Source of the DNA: CAWJLE01 sp963843645
Lineage (GTDB): Bacteria > Chloroflexota > Anaerolineae > DAOTYC01
Direction of reading: 5' to 3'
DNA length: 64,000 nt
NCBI GenBank assembly: GCA_963843645.1
Contig: CAWJLE010000003.1
Span: forward strand, 1,798,001 to 1,862,000
Shown here: one piece after another, positions 8,480-17,957 of the stretch
Layout of the letters: each line of letters starts with the position of its first letter
How positions within the stretch are numbered: position 1 is the first letter of the stretch
Translations under genes and position numbers: made by a program
Notes under the pieces: generated by a model
Databases searched by the model: none
What the model was told of the DNA's origin: nothing
The model's input: the letters and a program-made list of their open reading frames with translations, nothing else

Positions 8480-9642
8480 AAATCGCTCTCCTTGGCACGC
8501 GGGGGGTCCCCTCAAACTACGGCGGATTCGAGACATTCGTGGATCAGCTTGGGCGACGCCTGGCCGCGCGAGGGCACGAGGTTACCGTCTACTGCCGCTC
8601 ACACCAAATCCACTATCCCGGTGACGAGTACCTGGGCATGCGGCTCGTCAAGCTGCCGACGATCACCAACAAGTACTTGGACACCTTCGTCCACACCTGG
8701 CTGTCATCCCTGCATGCGCTGCCCCAAGGCTACGACCTGATCCTGTATTGCAACGTCGGCAACAGCCCTCTGACCTGGATCCCCAGGCTGCGCGGCGTGC
8801 CGACTATCCTTCACGTCGATGGGCTTGACTGGACGCGTGAGAAATGGCCGCCCGCGGCCAAGAAGTACATCCAGTTCGCCGCTTATCTGGCGAACCACTG
8901 CCCCAATACCTCCATCACCGATTCACAGGTCGTGCAGCGGTATTATCGGAAGCGATTCGGTCGGGAACTCCTGGTGATCCCCTACGGCTCTGAAGTGAAC
9001 CGCCTGCCCCCGGGCAAGACACTGGAGCGCCTCGGCTTGCAGCCGGACCGCTACGTTCTCTCCGTCGGGCGGCTGGTCCCCGAGAATTGCGTCCACCACT
9101 TGATCGAGGCGTTCAAAGGGCTGCAGACCGACATGAAGTGCGTCATCGTCGGCGACGCAGCCTACGCCAGCGACTACATCGCATCGCTACAAGCGTCGGC
9201 GCGCGACGACCCGCGGATCGTCTTCACGGGGTACCTCTTTGGCGACGGCTACCTGGAATTGGGTTCGAATGCCTACGTGTCCGTCATCACAACAGCGGCC
9301 AGCGGCACCCACCCGGCCCTGGTGGAAGCCATGGGGTTTGGGAACTGCGTGGTGACTCAGGACGTGCCGGAGAACCTGGAGACCGTAGGTGATGCTGCGC
9401 TGATCTACGAGGGCAAGGCCGGCGCCGCCAGTCTACGGACGGTGCTGGGGCGCCTTTTGGCCACAGCGGAAGAAGTTCAGGAGTATCGCCGTCGGGCCCG
9501 CGTTCGCGCACAGGAATGCTTCAGTTGGGACGCGGTGACCACCGACTACGAGCGCCTGTTCTACCAGATCGCCAGGCTGCCGCTGCCGGAGAGACTGCAA
9601 AACCCACCGGGAGGCGGTCCCGCAACTGCGTCTTCGAGCTAG
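8476..9642 (+). CDS. DUF1972/GT4 glycosyltransferase
   Basis: The protein has 388 residues, with ATG at 8476 overlapping the preceding TGA. The N-terminus IALLGTRGVPSNYGGFET is the signature of the DUF1972 acceptor domain found in rhamnosyl- and galactosyltransferases of streptococcal and other capsule clusters. The donor domain follows from residue 190: YVLSVGRLVPEN, then VFTGYLFGDGYLELG, then SGTHPALVEAMGFG, which is the EX7E equivalent. It is last in the + strand run; the O-antigen-ligase gene converges on it after 46 bp. It probably acts early in the same surface polysaccharide as its neighbours; the linkage formed is unknown. Confidence 0.85.
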   Translation: MKIALLGTRGVPSNYGGFETFVDQLGRRLAARGHEVTVYCRSHQIHYPGDEYLGMRLVKLPTITNKYLDTFVHTWLSSLHALPQGYDLILYCNVGNSPLTWIPRLRGVPTILHVDGLDWTREKWPPAAKKYIQFAAYLANHCPNTSITDSQVVQRYYRKRFGRELLVIPYGSEVNRLPPGKTLERLGLQPDRYVLSVGRLVPENCVHHLIEAFKGLQTDMKCVIVGDAAYASDYIASLQASARDDPRIVFTGYLFGDGYLELGSNAYVSVITTAASGTHPALVEAMGFGNCVVTQDVPENLETVGDAALIYEGKAGAASLRTVLGRLLATAEEVQEYRRRARVRAQECFSWDAVTTDYERLFYQIARLPLPERLQNPPGGGPATASSS

Positions 9643-9688
9643 GGCCACCCGGCGGCAACGCAGCTCCAAGGCCGCTGGTGCTCTTCCA

Positions 9689-11548
9689 TCACGGGTTCGG
9701 CAACTGAAATTGCTCCAACCGCGCGCGTGTGATCTCCCCTTCCCCAAGTTGCGGCAACACGCCGGATTGAAGCCCCCTTCGGCGGAACACCGTAGAACCA
9801 TACTCGAACTCAGCCGTCGAGAAGGGTCCGGGTGGCGACGACTCCAGCGCGTCTTGCATTTGTTCGCGAGCCTCATCGAGCCTACCTGCTTGCTTGTAAA
9901 GCGCTGCGAGATTCGCATGGTTTAGCGGGTAGTTGGGCTCCAGCCGAATGCCTGCCTCGTACGCACCGATCGCCTTTGGCAGAGCACTTTCGCTGTTCGA
10001 CGTGGATGCCACCCGGCCCCAGGCATAGCCGGCTTGAAAGTGGTAGAACGCCAGCCCACTATCCCGGTCGGCTGCCAATCCGAACGACCTGGCAGCGGCC
10101 GCCCAATCGCCGCGCTCTGCGAACCCAACTCCTCGCGCGAACGGCCGCAGCGCCCAATCCGAACCAAATGCGCCGACGATCAGCAGCGTGGCCGGCAGGA
10201 TGAGCAGAAGAGGGGAGAAACCTTCTCGCCTGGCTGGCGGAGCCACCTGCCGCGCCGGCGCTGCTAAAGCCAAAGCCAGTATGCCCGCGACCGTCAGCCC
10301 AATGATGGGCCTCCCGAGCAGATCATCGAATAGCCCGTGCACCGCGAACCCGGTCAGAGCCGCCATGCTCCCCGCCATGACGACCTGTTGAGGCCACTCA
10401 GCAGTCCGCCAGGCTCCGCGAAATGCCCGCAGGAACGAGACGCCCAGCCACCCGAGCACCAGTAGCCCGACGATTCCCTGTTCTCCCGCGACGTTGACAG
10501 GTATGCTGTGAGCGGTGTCGAGAAATGGTGGGACCGGGTTGTGCTTGAGATACTCCGTGGAAAACGTAAAGGGACCCGTGCCGTACACGGGCGATCTCGT
10601 GAAGGCCGACCACGCGCTGGCCCAGATGAAGTCCCTGGCGTGCAAGATGCTCGCGTGAGAGGGATGCATGACCTCTATCGAAGCCAGCGAGGCTGATGCA
10701 GCCACGACGGCCAGGCCCAGGCCGACAGCCACCCATCGCCAGGGCCCAAACAGACGTTTTCGTTGACCCCACAGCCTCACCAGCGGTTCGGCCAACGGGG
10801 TCCGCGCCAGCAGCACGGCCAACGTCCCCACCGTCACGAGCGTGCCGATCCACCCCCCGCGTGAAGAAGTGAAGAACTGCGCCACGAGGTCCCCGCCGAC
10901 GAATGCCGCCATCGCCCAGCGATGAGGCCGACGGCTCGCGGTAGCTGCCCGGATCACCGCGAGCGGCAACAACAGGTTCAGGAAACAAGACAGTATGTTG
11001 CCGTGGATCAGCAGGGACTGGATGCGGATTGCACTCGGAACGGCGAAGGACTTCCCCACGAGGGGTTGTGCCAGAGCGCCCCACCATCCGACAGTCTCCG
11101 GAAGCCCCAGCACGACCACGACGACCCCTGTGATCAACATACTGTTCATGAATACCTCGGCGGGCCAGCCCTGTGTTCGGCAGTGTGCAACCAGATAGAA
11201 CCAGAGGAGGTAAACCACGAGCAATCCAAGCCAACCTGCGCTGCGTCGTGGGTCCTCGCCGAGCAGCGTGCTAAGGATCAGGCTCGCGAATACAGCCAGC
11301 AGGGGAAGCTCAATTTGGGTCGTGGGGATGCGTCGCCTGCTCCAGATCGCGCCTCCCAGCCAGAGGCACACGATCAGCGCCAGAAGAAAGTGACAGCATA
11401 CTCGGGTCCTGAAGGACACCGGCCCGAGCGTTACAGGACCGTCGCTGATCAGCAGGAGCAAGTACAGAGAAGTGAGAACCAGTCCCCGAAGAAGAACGGG
11501 CCAGTGCTCTCGGAAACTCGTGTGGATGGAGCCCTGGGAGGAAGTCAT
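9689..11548 (-). CDS. O-antigen ligase/polymerase-like membrane protein with C-terminal TPRs
   Basis: This 619-residue protein has about 12 hydrophobic helices followed by a soluble C-terminal domain. The Wzy_C/O-antigen ligase signature is the TSSRGGWIGTLV loop after the fifth or sixth helix and a large extracytoplasmic loop with FIWASAWSAFTRSPVYGTGPFTF and LDTAHSIPVNVAGEQGIVGLLV, which holds the essential Arg and His of WaaL-like enzymes. From about residue 480 the sequence turns into TPR helices (FYHFQAGYAWGRV, AIGAYEAGIRLEPNYPLNHANLAALYKQAGRLDEA). It likely polymerises or ligates the polysaccharide made by the genes to its left on the outer face of the membrane. It converges on the + strand cluster, so it is transcribed separately. 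Confidence 0.88.
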   Translation of the reverse strand: MTSSQGSIHTSFREHWPVLLRGLVLTSLYLLLLISDGPVTLGPVSFRTRVCCHFLLALIVCLWLGGAIWSRRRIPTTQIELPLLAVFASLILSTLLGEDPRRSAGWLGLLVVYLLWFYLVAHCRTQGWPAEVFMNSMLITGVVVVVLGLPETVGWWGALAQPLVGKSFAVPSAIRIQSLLIHGNILSCFLNLLLPLAVIRAATASRRPHRWAMAAFVGGDLVAQFFTSSRGGWIGTLVTVGTLAVLLARTPLAEPLVRLWGQRKRLFGPWRWVAVGLGLAVVAASASLASIEVMHPSHASILHARDFIWASAWSAFTRSPVYGTGPFTFSTEYLKHNPVPPFLDTAHSIPVNVAGEQGIVGLLVLGWLGVSFLRAFRGAWRTAEWPQQVVMAGSMAALTGFAVHGLFDDLLGRPIIGLTVAGILALALAAPARQVAPPARREGFSPLLLILPATLLIVGAFGSDWALRPFARGVGFAERGDWAAAARSFGLAADRDSGLAFYHFQAGYAWGRVASTSNSESALPKAIGAYEAGIRLEPNYPLNHANLAALYKQAGRLDEAREQMQDALESSPPGPFSTAEFEYGSTVFRRRGLQSGVLPQLGEGEITRARLEQFQLPNP

Positions 11549-11755
11549 CCTGGATCGATACCCCGTGTACAGACCGTAATCCGTCCCATTTGACTACTCG
11601 GCGGCAGCTGGCATTATACCTGCTCCGTCCCACCGCCACAAAATCCCACTTTCTTTCGGCTGCAATTGCGCTTTCGTCGCTCCAAGGCTGTAACTGGGTG
11701 CCGGCGAACGCGAAACTCGCGCGCCCTGGACACGTGTGCAATGTTGCCGAGGGTA

Positions 11756-11784
11756 TTGACACTCGAAACGAATTATGATACCAT
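11756..11784 (+). promoter_or_regulatory. Candidate sigma-70 promoter of the 4-hydroxybutyrate operon
   Basis: A perfect -35 TTGACA lies at 11756-11761. With a 17-nt spacer the -10 hexamer is TACCAT at 11779-11784, a modest match; a better-looking GATAAT lies at 11785-11790 but with a 23-nt gap. The block is AT-rich compared with the GC-rich genes around it and lies in the 488-bp gap between the divergent ligase gene and the dehydrogenase. A transcript would start near 11791 and leave a leader of about 245 nt. Confidence 0.45.
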
Positions 11785-11809
11785 GATAATGTCTCTCACA
11801 TATTAGAAA

Positions 11810-11832
11810 TGATTTTCATCATGTGAAAATCA
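11810..11832. promoter_or_regulatory. Perfect 9-bp palindrome, candidate operator of the 4-hydroxybutyrate operon
   Basis: TGATTTTCA at 11810-11818 and TGAAAATCA at 11824-11832 are perfect inverted repeats separated by 5 bp. The position, just downstream of the candidate promoter and inside the leader of the operon, suits a repressor-binding site. No regulator gene is adjacent, so the binding protein is unknown. The remaining leader to 12036 shows no recognisable riboswitch. Confidence 0.45.
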
Positions 11833-12036
11833 ATTACGATTTTCGACGATTGCGGCAGCAACACGTGTGCCGACGTCCGAAGGGCCAACGCCGCCGGCAG
11901 CCAGGCGGTCGTGATGCTTCGGTCCGAACGGGCTGGCGCCCCTCGCACAATCTCGCGGGCGCCGCAGGAGCCCTGTCAGCTTCACGACGACATGAGACTC
12001 AGACGAGTCTACTTTCCAAAGGGGGAACTCAAAACA

Positions 12037-13167
12037 ATGAGGCAGCTGACCGTCAGACCGCAGATCCACAACCACGCAACGTTCCTGAAGTTTGCGAAAG
12101 AGTTCGACCTCTCGCGCCAGGACCTCCTCTTTACCGAAGAGTTCATCTACCGCACGTACCTGAAGAAGCTCGATCTACCGTGCGCCGTGTTGTGCCGCGA
12201 TCCGTACGGCACGGGAGAGCCCGGCGACGACATGATCGATCGCGTTTACGCTGACGCGCGCCGGTACTCCACCGGTCGGATCATCGCCGTGGGCGGCGGC
12301 AGCGTGATCGATATCGGCAAGATCCTGGCGCTCAAAGACGCCGTGCCATCCTCCCGGCTCTTCCAGCGCCAGATCCCGGTCGTCAAAGAGAAGCAGCTGG
12401 TGATCGTTCCCACCACGTGTGGGACCGGCAGCGAGGTCACGGGCATCGCCATCGCTCACATCGAGGACAGAGGGACCAAGATGGGCTTGGCCGACGACGC
12501 GCTGTTCGCGGACCACGCAGTGCTCATCCCCGAGCTGGTACGCGATTTGCCCTACCCGATCTTCGCATTCAGCGCCATCGATGCGCTGGTGCACGCGGCG
12601 GAGTCTTATCTGTCCCCCAAGGCGAATGCGTTCACGGAGGTCTTCAGTTTGAGCGCGACCGCCAGTATCCTCGGCGGATTCGCCTCGATTCTGGAAAACG
12701 GCCAGGAGCATCGCAAGGAAATCATCAATAGCTTCCTGACCGCGAGCTGCTTCGCCGGGATCGCGTTTGCCAATGCCGGCGTGGGGCCGGTCCACGCGCT
12801 GGCCTATCCGCTGGGCGGCAACTATCACGTGCCGCACGGGGAAACGAACTATCAGTTCTTCGCCCAGGTCTTCAACCTGTACCAGCGTGAAAGGTCCGCT
12901 GGGAAGATCGAGACTCTGGCGGGGGTCATTGCTGAGCCGCTCCGCCGTTTGGGCATCGACGGAAACGAGGAGGACACCTTCACCCGCCTGGAATCTATGC
13001 TCCAGCGGCTTCTCCCATTGAAGCAGCTGCGGGAGTACGGCATGAAGGAGGAGGAGATCGGCGCTTTCGCGCAGAGCGTAATGGATAACCAGCAGCGACT
13101 GCTCGTGAACAGCTACATCCCGTTTACACTGGACCACGCCCGGGAGATCTACAGCAACCGGTTCTAA
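12037..13167 (+). CDS. 4hbD: NAD-dependent 4-hydroxybutyrate dehydrogenase (iron-containing ADH family)
   Basis: The protein has 376 residues, close to the clostridial enzyme. The start ATG at 12037 follows GGGGGAA; 42 further codons upstream are open but lack a start signal. It interconverts succinate semialdehyde and 4-hydroxybutyrate. Family III alcohol dehydrogenase features are present: the dinucleotide loop GGGSVIDIGK, PTTCGTGSEVT, and metal ligands in SAIDALVHAAE (Asp, His), GPVHALAYPLGG (His) and YHVPHGETN (His). It is the first gene of a six-gene run, followed 41 bp later by the dehydratase that uses its product as the CoA ester, which makes the substrate assignment firm. The operon is probably controlled by the promoter and palindrome upstream. 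Confidence 0.9.
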   Translation: MRQLTVRPQIHNHATFLKFAKEFDLSRQDLLFTEEFIYRTYLKKLDLPCAVLCRDPYGTGEPGDDMIDRVYADARRYSTGRIIAVGGGSVIDIGKILALKDAVPSSRLFQRQIPVVKEKQLVIVPTTCGTGSEVTGIAIAHIEDRGTKMGLADDALFADHAVLIPELVRDLPYPIFAFSAIDALVHAAESYLSPKANAFTEVFSLSATASILGGFASILENGQEHRKEIINSFLTASCFAGIAFANAGVGPVHALAYPLGGNYHVPHGETNYQFFAQVFNLYQRERSAGKIETLAGVIAEPLRRLGIDGNEEDTFTRLESMLQRLLPLKQLREYGMKEEEIGAFAQSVMDNQQRLLVNSYIPFTLDHAREIYSNRF

Positions 13168-13208
13168 GGCATTTTCGAACTTCGAAACTCGGAAAGGATG
13201 ATCATACG

Positions 13209-14669
13209 ATGCCACTGAAGACTGCCAAACAATACGTCGAGAGCCTGAAGCAGCTGGATCTGAAGGTATTCCTGCTTGGGGAGCGAGTAAAGGACCCGGT
13301 CAACCACCCGATCATCAAACCATCAATGAATTCGGTCGCGATGACGTACGCTCTGGCCCACGTTCCAGAATACGAGGACTTGATGACGGCGACGTCGGTT
13401 TTGTCGGGCGAGAAGATCAACCGCTTCGCCCACCTCCACCAGAGCACGGACGACCTGCTCAAGAAGATCAAAATGCAGCGCCTGTTGGGGCAGAAGACCG
13501 CTTCCTGTTTCCAGCGGTGTGTAGGGCTCGACGCGGCCAACGCGTTGTACTCCACGACCTACGAGATCGACCAGAAGTACGGCACCGAGTACCAGCAGCG
13601 TTTCATTGAGTACTGGAAGTACATCGAGCACAACGATCTGACGGTGGACGGCGCCATGACCGACACCAAGGGAGACCGGGCGCTCGCCCCGAGCCAGCAG
13701 ACCGATCCCGATCTGTACCTGCGGATCGTTGAGCGGCGGCCGGATGGCATCGTCGTGCGCGGCGCCAAGGCGCACCAGACGGGTATCCTCAACTCGCACG
13801 AAGTGATCGTCATGCCGACCATCGCGCTGAAGCCCGACGACAAAGATTACGCCGTCTGCTTCGCGGTGCCCACCGACACCGACGGCATCTTCATGATCTA
13901 CGGCCGGCAGAGCTGCGACACCCGCAAGCTCGAAGCCGACGCCGACATCGACCTGGGCAACCGGCATTTCGGCGGCCACGAATGCCTGGTGATCTTTGAG
14001 GATGTGTTCGTGCCGAACGATCGCATCTTCATGGACGGCGAAACCGAGTTCGCGGGCGTCCTGATCGAGCGGTTCGCCGGCTACCACCGCCAGAGCTACG
14101 CCTGCAAGACTGGCGTGGGCGACGTCCTCATCGGCGCCGCGGCAGTGGCGGCGGACTACAACGGCGTCGCCAGGGCCAGCCACGTGAAAGACAAGCTCAT
14201 CGAAATGACACACCTGAACGAGACCATGTTCGCCTGCTCGGTGGCGTGCTCGGCTCAGGGGCACAAGACGTGCGCCGGCAACTACGAAATCGACCAACTG
14301 CTCGCCAACGTCTGCAAGCAGAACGTGACGCGGTTCCCCTACGAGATCGCCCGGCTGGCAGAAGACATCGCCGGTGGCCTGATGGTGACGATGCCCTCCG
14401 AGATGGACTGGCGAAACCCTGAGCTGCGGCCGTACATCGAAAAATACCTGCGTGGCGTGGACAACGTCCCGACCGAAGCGCGCATGCGGATCCTGCGCCT
14501 CATTGAGAACCTCACGCTCGGGACGGCGGCGGTGGGATACCGGACGGAATCCCTGCACGGGGCGGGATCACCTCAGGCGCAGCGCATCATGATCGCCCGC
14601 CAGGCGAACCTGGATGCGAAGAAGAAGATGGCGAAGGCCATCGCCGGGATCCAGGAAGAAGAGAAGTAA
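13209..14669 (+). CDS. abfD: 4-hydroxybutyryl-CoA dehydratase / vinylacetyl-CoA delta-isomerase
   Basis: This 486-residue protein is clearly AbfD, the FAD and [4Fe-4S] enzyme that dehydrates 4-hydroxybutyryl-CoA to crotonyl-CoA by a ketyl-radical route. Cluster ligands are Cys100 and Cys104 in SCFQRCVG, His293 in GYHRQSY and Cys299 in YACKTG. In the Clostridium aminobutyricum enzyme the corresponding numbers as I recall them are 99, 103, 292 and 299, so the His-Cys spacing here is one residue shorter. Other conserved blocks are GAMTDTKGDR, GAKAHQTG, LIEMTHLNET, YEIARLAEDIAGG and HGAGSPQAQR. The enzyme is oxygen-sensitive in well-studied anaerobes, which fits an anaerobic host. It lies between the dehydrogenase and CoA-transferase of the same pathway. 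Confidence 0.96.
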   Translation: MPLKTAKQYVESLKQLDLKVFLLGERVKDPVNHPIIKPSMNSVAMTYALAHVPEYEDLMTATSVLSGEKINRFAHLHQSTDDLLKKIKMQRLLGQKTASCFQRCVGLDAANALYSTTYEIDQKYGTEYQQRFIEYWKYIEHNDLTVDGAMTDTKGDRALAPSQQTDPDLYLRIVERRPDGIVVRGAKAHQTGILNSHEVIVMPTIALKPDDKDYAVCFAVPTDTDGIFMIYGRQSCDTRKLEADADIDLGNRHFGGHECLVIFEDVFVPNDRIFMDGETEFAGVLIERFAGYHRQSYACKTGVGDVLIGAAAVAADYNGVARASHVKDKLIEMTHLNETMFACSVACSAQGHKTCAGNYEIDQLLANVCKQNVTRFPYEIARLAEDIAGGLMVTMPSEMDWRNPELRPYIEKYLRGVDNVPTEARMRILRLIENLTLGTAAVGYRTESLHGAGSPQAQRIMIARQANLDAKKKMAKAIAGIQEEEK

Positions 14670-14688
14670 CACAGGGGGCTACGTCGAC

Positions 14689-16002
14689 ATGAACTGGAAA
14701 GATGATTATAAGGCACGGTCCACGGATGCGGCGCAGGCTGCGACGCTGATACGAAACGGCAGCCGGGTCGTGGTGGGTCATGCCGTGGGCGAACCAAGCC
14801 ACTTGCTGGACACCATCGTGGAGCATGCCGAGGACTACCGGGACGTGGTAATTATCCACATGCTGTGCATGGGCCAGGGACGCTACTGCCAGCCGGGAAT
14901 GGAACACTGCTTTCGTCACAATTCGCTGTTTGTCGGCGGGGCCGCCCGCGACGCCGTGTCTGAGGGCCGGGCCGACTTCACGCCCTGCTACTTCTCGGAG
15001 ATTCCCGGCCTCTTCAGCACGGGCGCTCTGCCCGTCGATGTGGCGCTGATCCAGGTGAGCCCGCCGGACAACAACGGCTATTGCAGCCTGGAGTCTCGGT
15101 AGACTACACCCTGGCGGCGGCGAAGGCCGCCCGGAAGGTGATCGCCCAGGTGAACCGCTTCATGCCGCGCACGCACGGGAACAGCTTCCTGCACGTCAGC
15201 GAGATCGATTGCTTCGTCGAGCACGACCAGCCCATCATCGAGCTGCCGCCGGCCACGACGTCGGACGTGGAGCAGGCCATCGGTGCGCACTGCGCGGCGT
15301 TGGTCGAGGACGGCTCGACGCTGCAACTGGGCATCGGCTCACTGCCCGACGCGGTGCTGAGCTGTCTGAAGGACAAGAAGGATATCGGGATCCACTCAGA
15401 GATGATCTCGGACGGCGTGGTCAGCCTGGTCGAGGCCGGGGTGATTAACTGCCAGCGAAAAACGTTGCACAACGGCAAGATCGTGGTATCCTTCCTGATG
15501 GGGACCCGAAAGCTGTACGACTTCGTCGACGACAACCCGATGATGCACATGGCGCCCGTCGATTACGTGAACGATCCGTACGTGATCCGGCAGAACACGC
15601 GAAATGGTCTCCATCAACTCCTGCGTTCAGGTGGACCTGATGGGCCAGGTCTGCTCCGAGAGCATCGGCCTCAAGCAGATCAGCGCGGTCGGCGGGCAGG
15701 TGGACTTCGTGCGCGGCGCTAATATGTCGCCGGGCGGCAAATCCATCATCGCCATGCCATCCACTGCGGCAGGTGGGAAGATCTCCAAGATCGTTCCGCT
15801 TCTCGACCCTGGGGCGGCCGTGACCACGAACCGGTACGACGTATCCTACATCGTTACGGAGTACGGGGTCGCCAGCCTGAAAGGCAAGTCGCTTCGCGAA
15901 CGGGCCGAGGAACTGATCCGCATTGCGCACCCGAACTTCCGCCCTGCCTTACGGGAAGAGTACGAGCGGCGGTTCAGGAGAAGCTTCCCATGGGCAGGAT
16001 GA
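14689..16002 (+). pseudogene. abfT: 4-hydroxybutyrate CoA-transferase, interrupted by two frameshifts
   Basis: Three consecutive frames together encode a complete AbfT-like CoA-transferase of about 437 residues, the family's normal length. The start ATG at 14689 lies 19 bp after abfD. The first frame breaks at 15090-15091, where CTGGAGTC lacks one G for the expected GVSVDYT. The second break at about 15600 has one extra base before EMVSINSC. Recognised blocks include GHAVGEPSHLL, GNSFLHVSEID, LQLGIGSLPDAVL, HSEMISDGVV, GQVDFVRGA and VTEYGVASLKGK. The predicted catalytic Glu lies in the last EYG-containing or HSEM block depending on alignment. If functional it activates 4-hydroxybutyrate with acetyl-CoA. 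Because the residues around both breaks are conserved, single-base sequence errors are as likely as real inactivation. Confidence 0.88.
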
Positions 16003-17178
16003 ATGCGGTCTACGGCCTCGGCCCGTGCCGTACCGCGATCGGGAAGTTCGGCGGCGCCCTCAAAGAGGTGTCCGCCGTCGAGCTAGGGGGCCACCGTCCT
16101 GCGCGCCGCTGTGTCGCGCGCCGGAGTGGAGCCCGCCGACGTCGGCGAGGTCGACCTGGGCTGCGTCCTGACGGCCGGCCAGGGTCAAAACCCGGCGCGG
16201 CAGGCGGCCGTGTCCGCGACCATACCCTACTCAACGCCGTCCATGACGATCAACAAGGTCTGCGGCTCGGGGCTTCGCGCGGCGGTGCTGGCCGCGCAGT
16301 CCATTCTCAGCGGAGACACCGCCTGTGCGGCAGCCGGTGGCATGGAGAGCATGAGCAACGCGCCGTACCTTCTGAAGCAGCACCGTTGGGGCGCCAAGAT
16401 GGGTCCCGACGTAGCCGTCGACGAGCTGGTCGTGGACGGCCTGGTCGACGCGTTCCACCACTACCACATGGGCGTCACAGCCGAGATCCTGGCCGAGAAG
16501 TACGGCATCGGTCGAGACGCGCAGGATGAGTACGCGCTCCAATCCCACCTGAAAGCAGCCGGGGCGACCACCGCGGGCCGGTTCGAGACTGAAATCGTCC
16601 CTGTGACCCTGCCGCAGAAAAGCGGCCCCATTGGCTTCGCCCGCGACGAGCACGTCCGCGCAGATGCCACGCTTGAGGGGCTGGCCCGCCTTCGCCCGGC
16701 ATTCAAGTCCGACGGGACGGTGACGGCCGGCAACAGCTCGGGAATCAATGACGGCGCCGCGGCGGTGGTCTTGGCCAGCGAGGCATTCGTCGCGGAGCGC
16801 GGCCTCAGGCCGACGTTCCGGATCGTCTCGTGGGGCTCCGCCGGCGTGGAGCCGGAGTTCATGGGTCTAGGCCCGCTGCCCTCAACCCGGAAGGCCCTCG
16901 ATCGGGCAGGGCTCACGCTGACCGACATCGGCTGCGTCGAACTGAACGAAGCCTTCGCCGTGCAGTCCATCGCCGTGGTCCGAGAGCTCGGCGTCGACGC
17001 CGGCATCGTGAACGTGAATGGTGGGGCGGTCGCCCTGGGACACCCCATCGGAGCCTCGGGCGCGCGCATCCTGGTAACCCTGGCGCACGAAATGGCCCGC
17101 CGTGGCTGCCGGTACGGCCTGGCCGTGCTGTGCATCGGCGGAGGCATGGGCGAAGCGATGATCATCGAAAGGGTGTAG
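15990..17178 (+). pseudogene. thl: Acetyl-CoA acetyltransferase (thiolase) with one frameshift
   Basis: Read with one correction this is a 395-residue thiolase that cleaves acetoacetyl-CoA to two acetyl-CoA, or the reverse. ATG 15990 is preceded by AGGAG at 15976-15980; ATG 15999 overlapping the CoA-transferase stop is an alternative. An extra G in the G5 run at 16086-16090 shifts the frame; removing it gives VELGATVLRAAVSRAGVEPADV. Catalytic residues are all present: Cys91 in KVCGSGLR, His351 in GHPIGASG and Cys381 in LCIGGGMG, close to the usual C89/H348/C378. A Met-rich GGMESMSNAPY loop is also typical. It is followed after 4 bp by the crotonase gene. The intact active site argues for an indel error. 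Confidence 0.88.
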
Positions 17179-17182
17179 GACC

Positions 17183-17944
17183 ATGGAGCACATTCTCTTC
17201 GAAGAGGACGGGCCGATTGCGATCTTGACGCTGTCGCGGCCCCAGCAGTTGAACGCGCTAAACCGGCAGGTCCTGCAGGAGCTGGACGAGACCATCGAAT
17301 GCGTTTCCTGCAGCGAAGCCACTCGCTGCCTTATCATCACCGGCAGTGGGGAGAAGGCATTCGTCGCGGGGGCGGACATCGCGGAGATGGCCGACATGGA
17401 CGAGGACCAGGCCCGCACGTTCTCCGCGTTCGGTTCCGGCGTGTTCTGCCAAATCGAGTCCCTGCCGATGCCGGTGATCGCCGCGGTGAACGGCCTGGCC
17501 CTAGGCGGCGGCTGCGAGCTGACCCTCTGCTGCGACATCACCCTGGCGGCGGCGCATGCAGTTTTCTCCCAGCCGGAGGTCGCGCTGGGCATCACGCCCG
17601 GCTGGGGAGGCACCCAGCGGCTGGCGCGCCGTATTGGGGCCAGCCGCGCCAAACGCATGATCTTCACGGGCGAGAAGGTCAAGGCGCCCGATGCCCTGGC
17701 CATCGGGCTGGTTGACGAGGTCGTGGACGGCGCAGCGCTGATGGACACGGTCCGGGAGTTGGCCCGGAAGATCGCCGCGCAGCCCCGGATCGCACTGGCC
17801 GCAGCCAAAGAAGCCATCAATCACGGCTGCCGACACGGACTGGAGGACGGCCTCGACGTCGAAACGGGGCTGTTCAGCACGTGTTTCGCGTCGGACGAGC
17901 AGAAGCAGCCCCTGCGGGCTTTCCTGGAAAGCAGGAGAAAGTAG
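17183..17944 (+). CDS. crt: Enoyl-CoA hydratase (crotonase)
   Basis: The 253-residue product has the usual crotonase length. In this operon it hydrates crotonyl-CoA, the AbfD product, to 3-hydroxybutyryl-CoA. The CoA and oxyanion-hole blocks FVAGADIAEM and NGLALGGGCEL are present, and the two catalytic glutamates are Glu112 (GGGCEL) and Glu132 (QPEVALGITPGWGGT), spaced 20 residues apart as in the family. The gene starts 4 bp after the thiolase stop and ends 13 bp before hbd, within one transcript. Nothing in the sequence distinguishes short-chain from broader specificity; the neighbours point to C4. Confidence 0.93.
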   Translation: MEHILFEEDGPIAILTLSRPQQLNALNRQVLQELDETIECVSCSEATRCLIITGSGEKAFVAGADIAEMADMDEDQARTFSAFGSGVFCQIESLPMPVIAAVNGLALGGGCELTLCCDITLAAAHAVFSQPEVALGITPGWGGTQRLARRIGASRAKRMIFTGEKVKAPDALAIGLVDEVVDGAALMDTVRELARKIAAQPRIALAAAKEAINHGCRHGLEDGLDVETGLFSTCFASDEQKQPLRAFLESRRK

Positions 17945-17957
17945 GAGGATCACGACG

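Noticed and set aside
10922..11593. 223-codon + strand open frame
   Set aside because: It is antisense to the O-antigen-ligase-like gene, has biased Gln/Pro/His composition and no start signal.
11911..12036. N-terminal extension of the 4-hydroxybutyrate dehydrogenase
   Set aside because: The extra 42 codons have no ribosome-binding site and would place the start inside the regulatory region; family length fits the ATG at 12037.
13323..14558. 411-codon minus-strand open frame
   Set aside because: It is antisense to abfD, whose sequence is unmistakable; long antisense frames are expected at this GC content.
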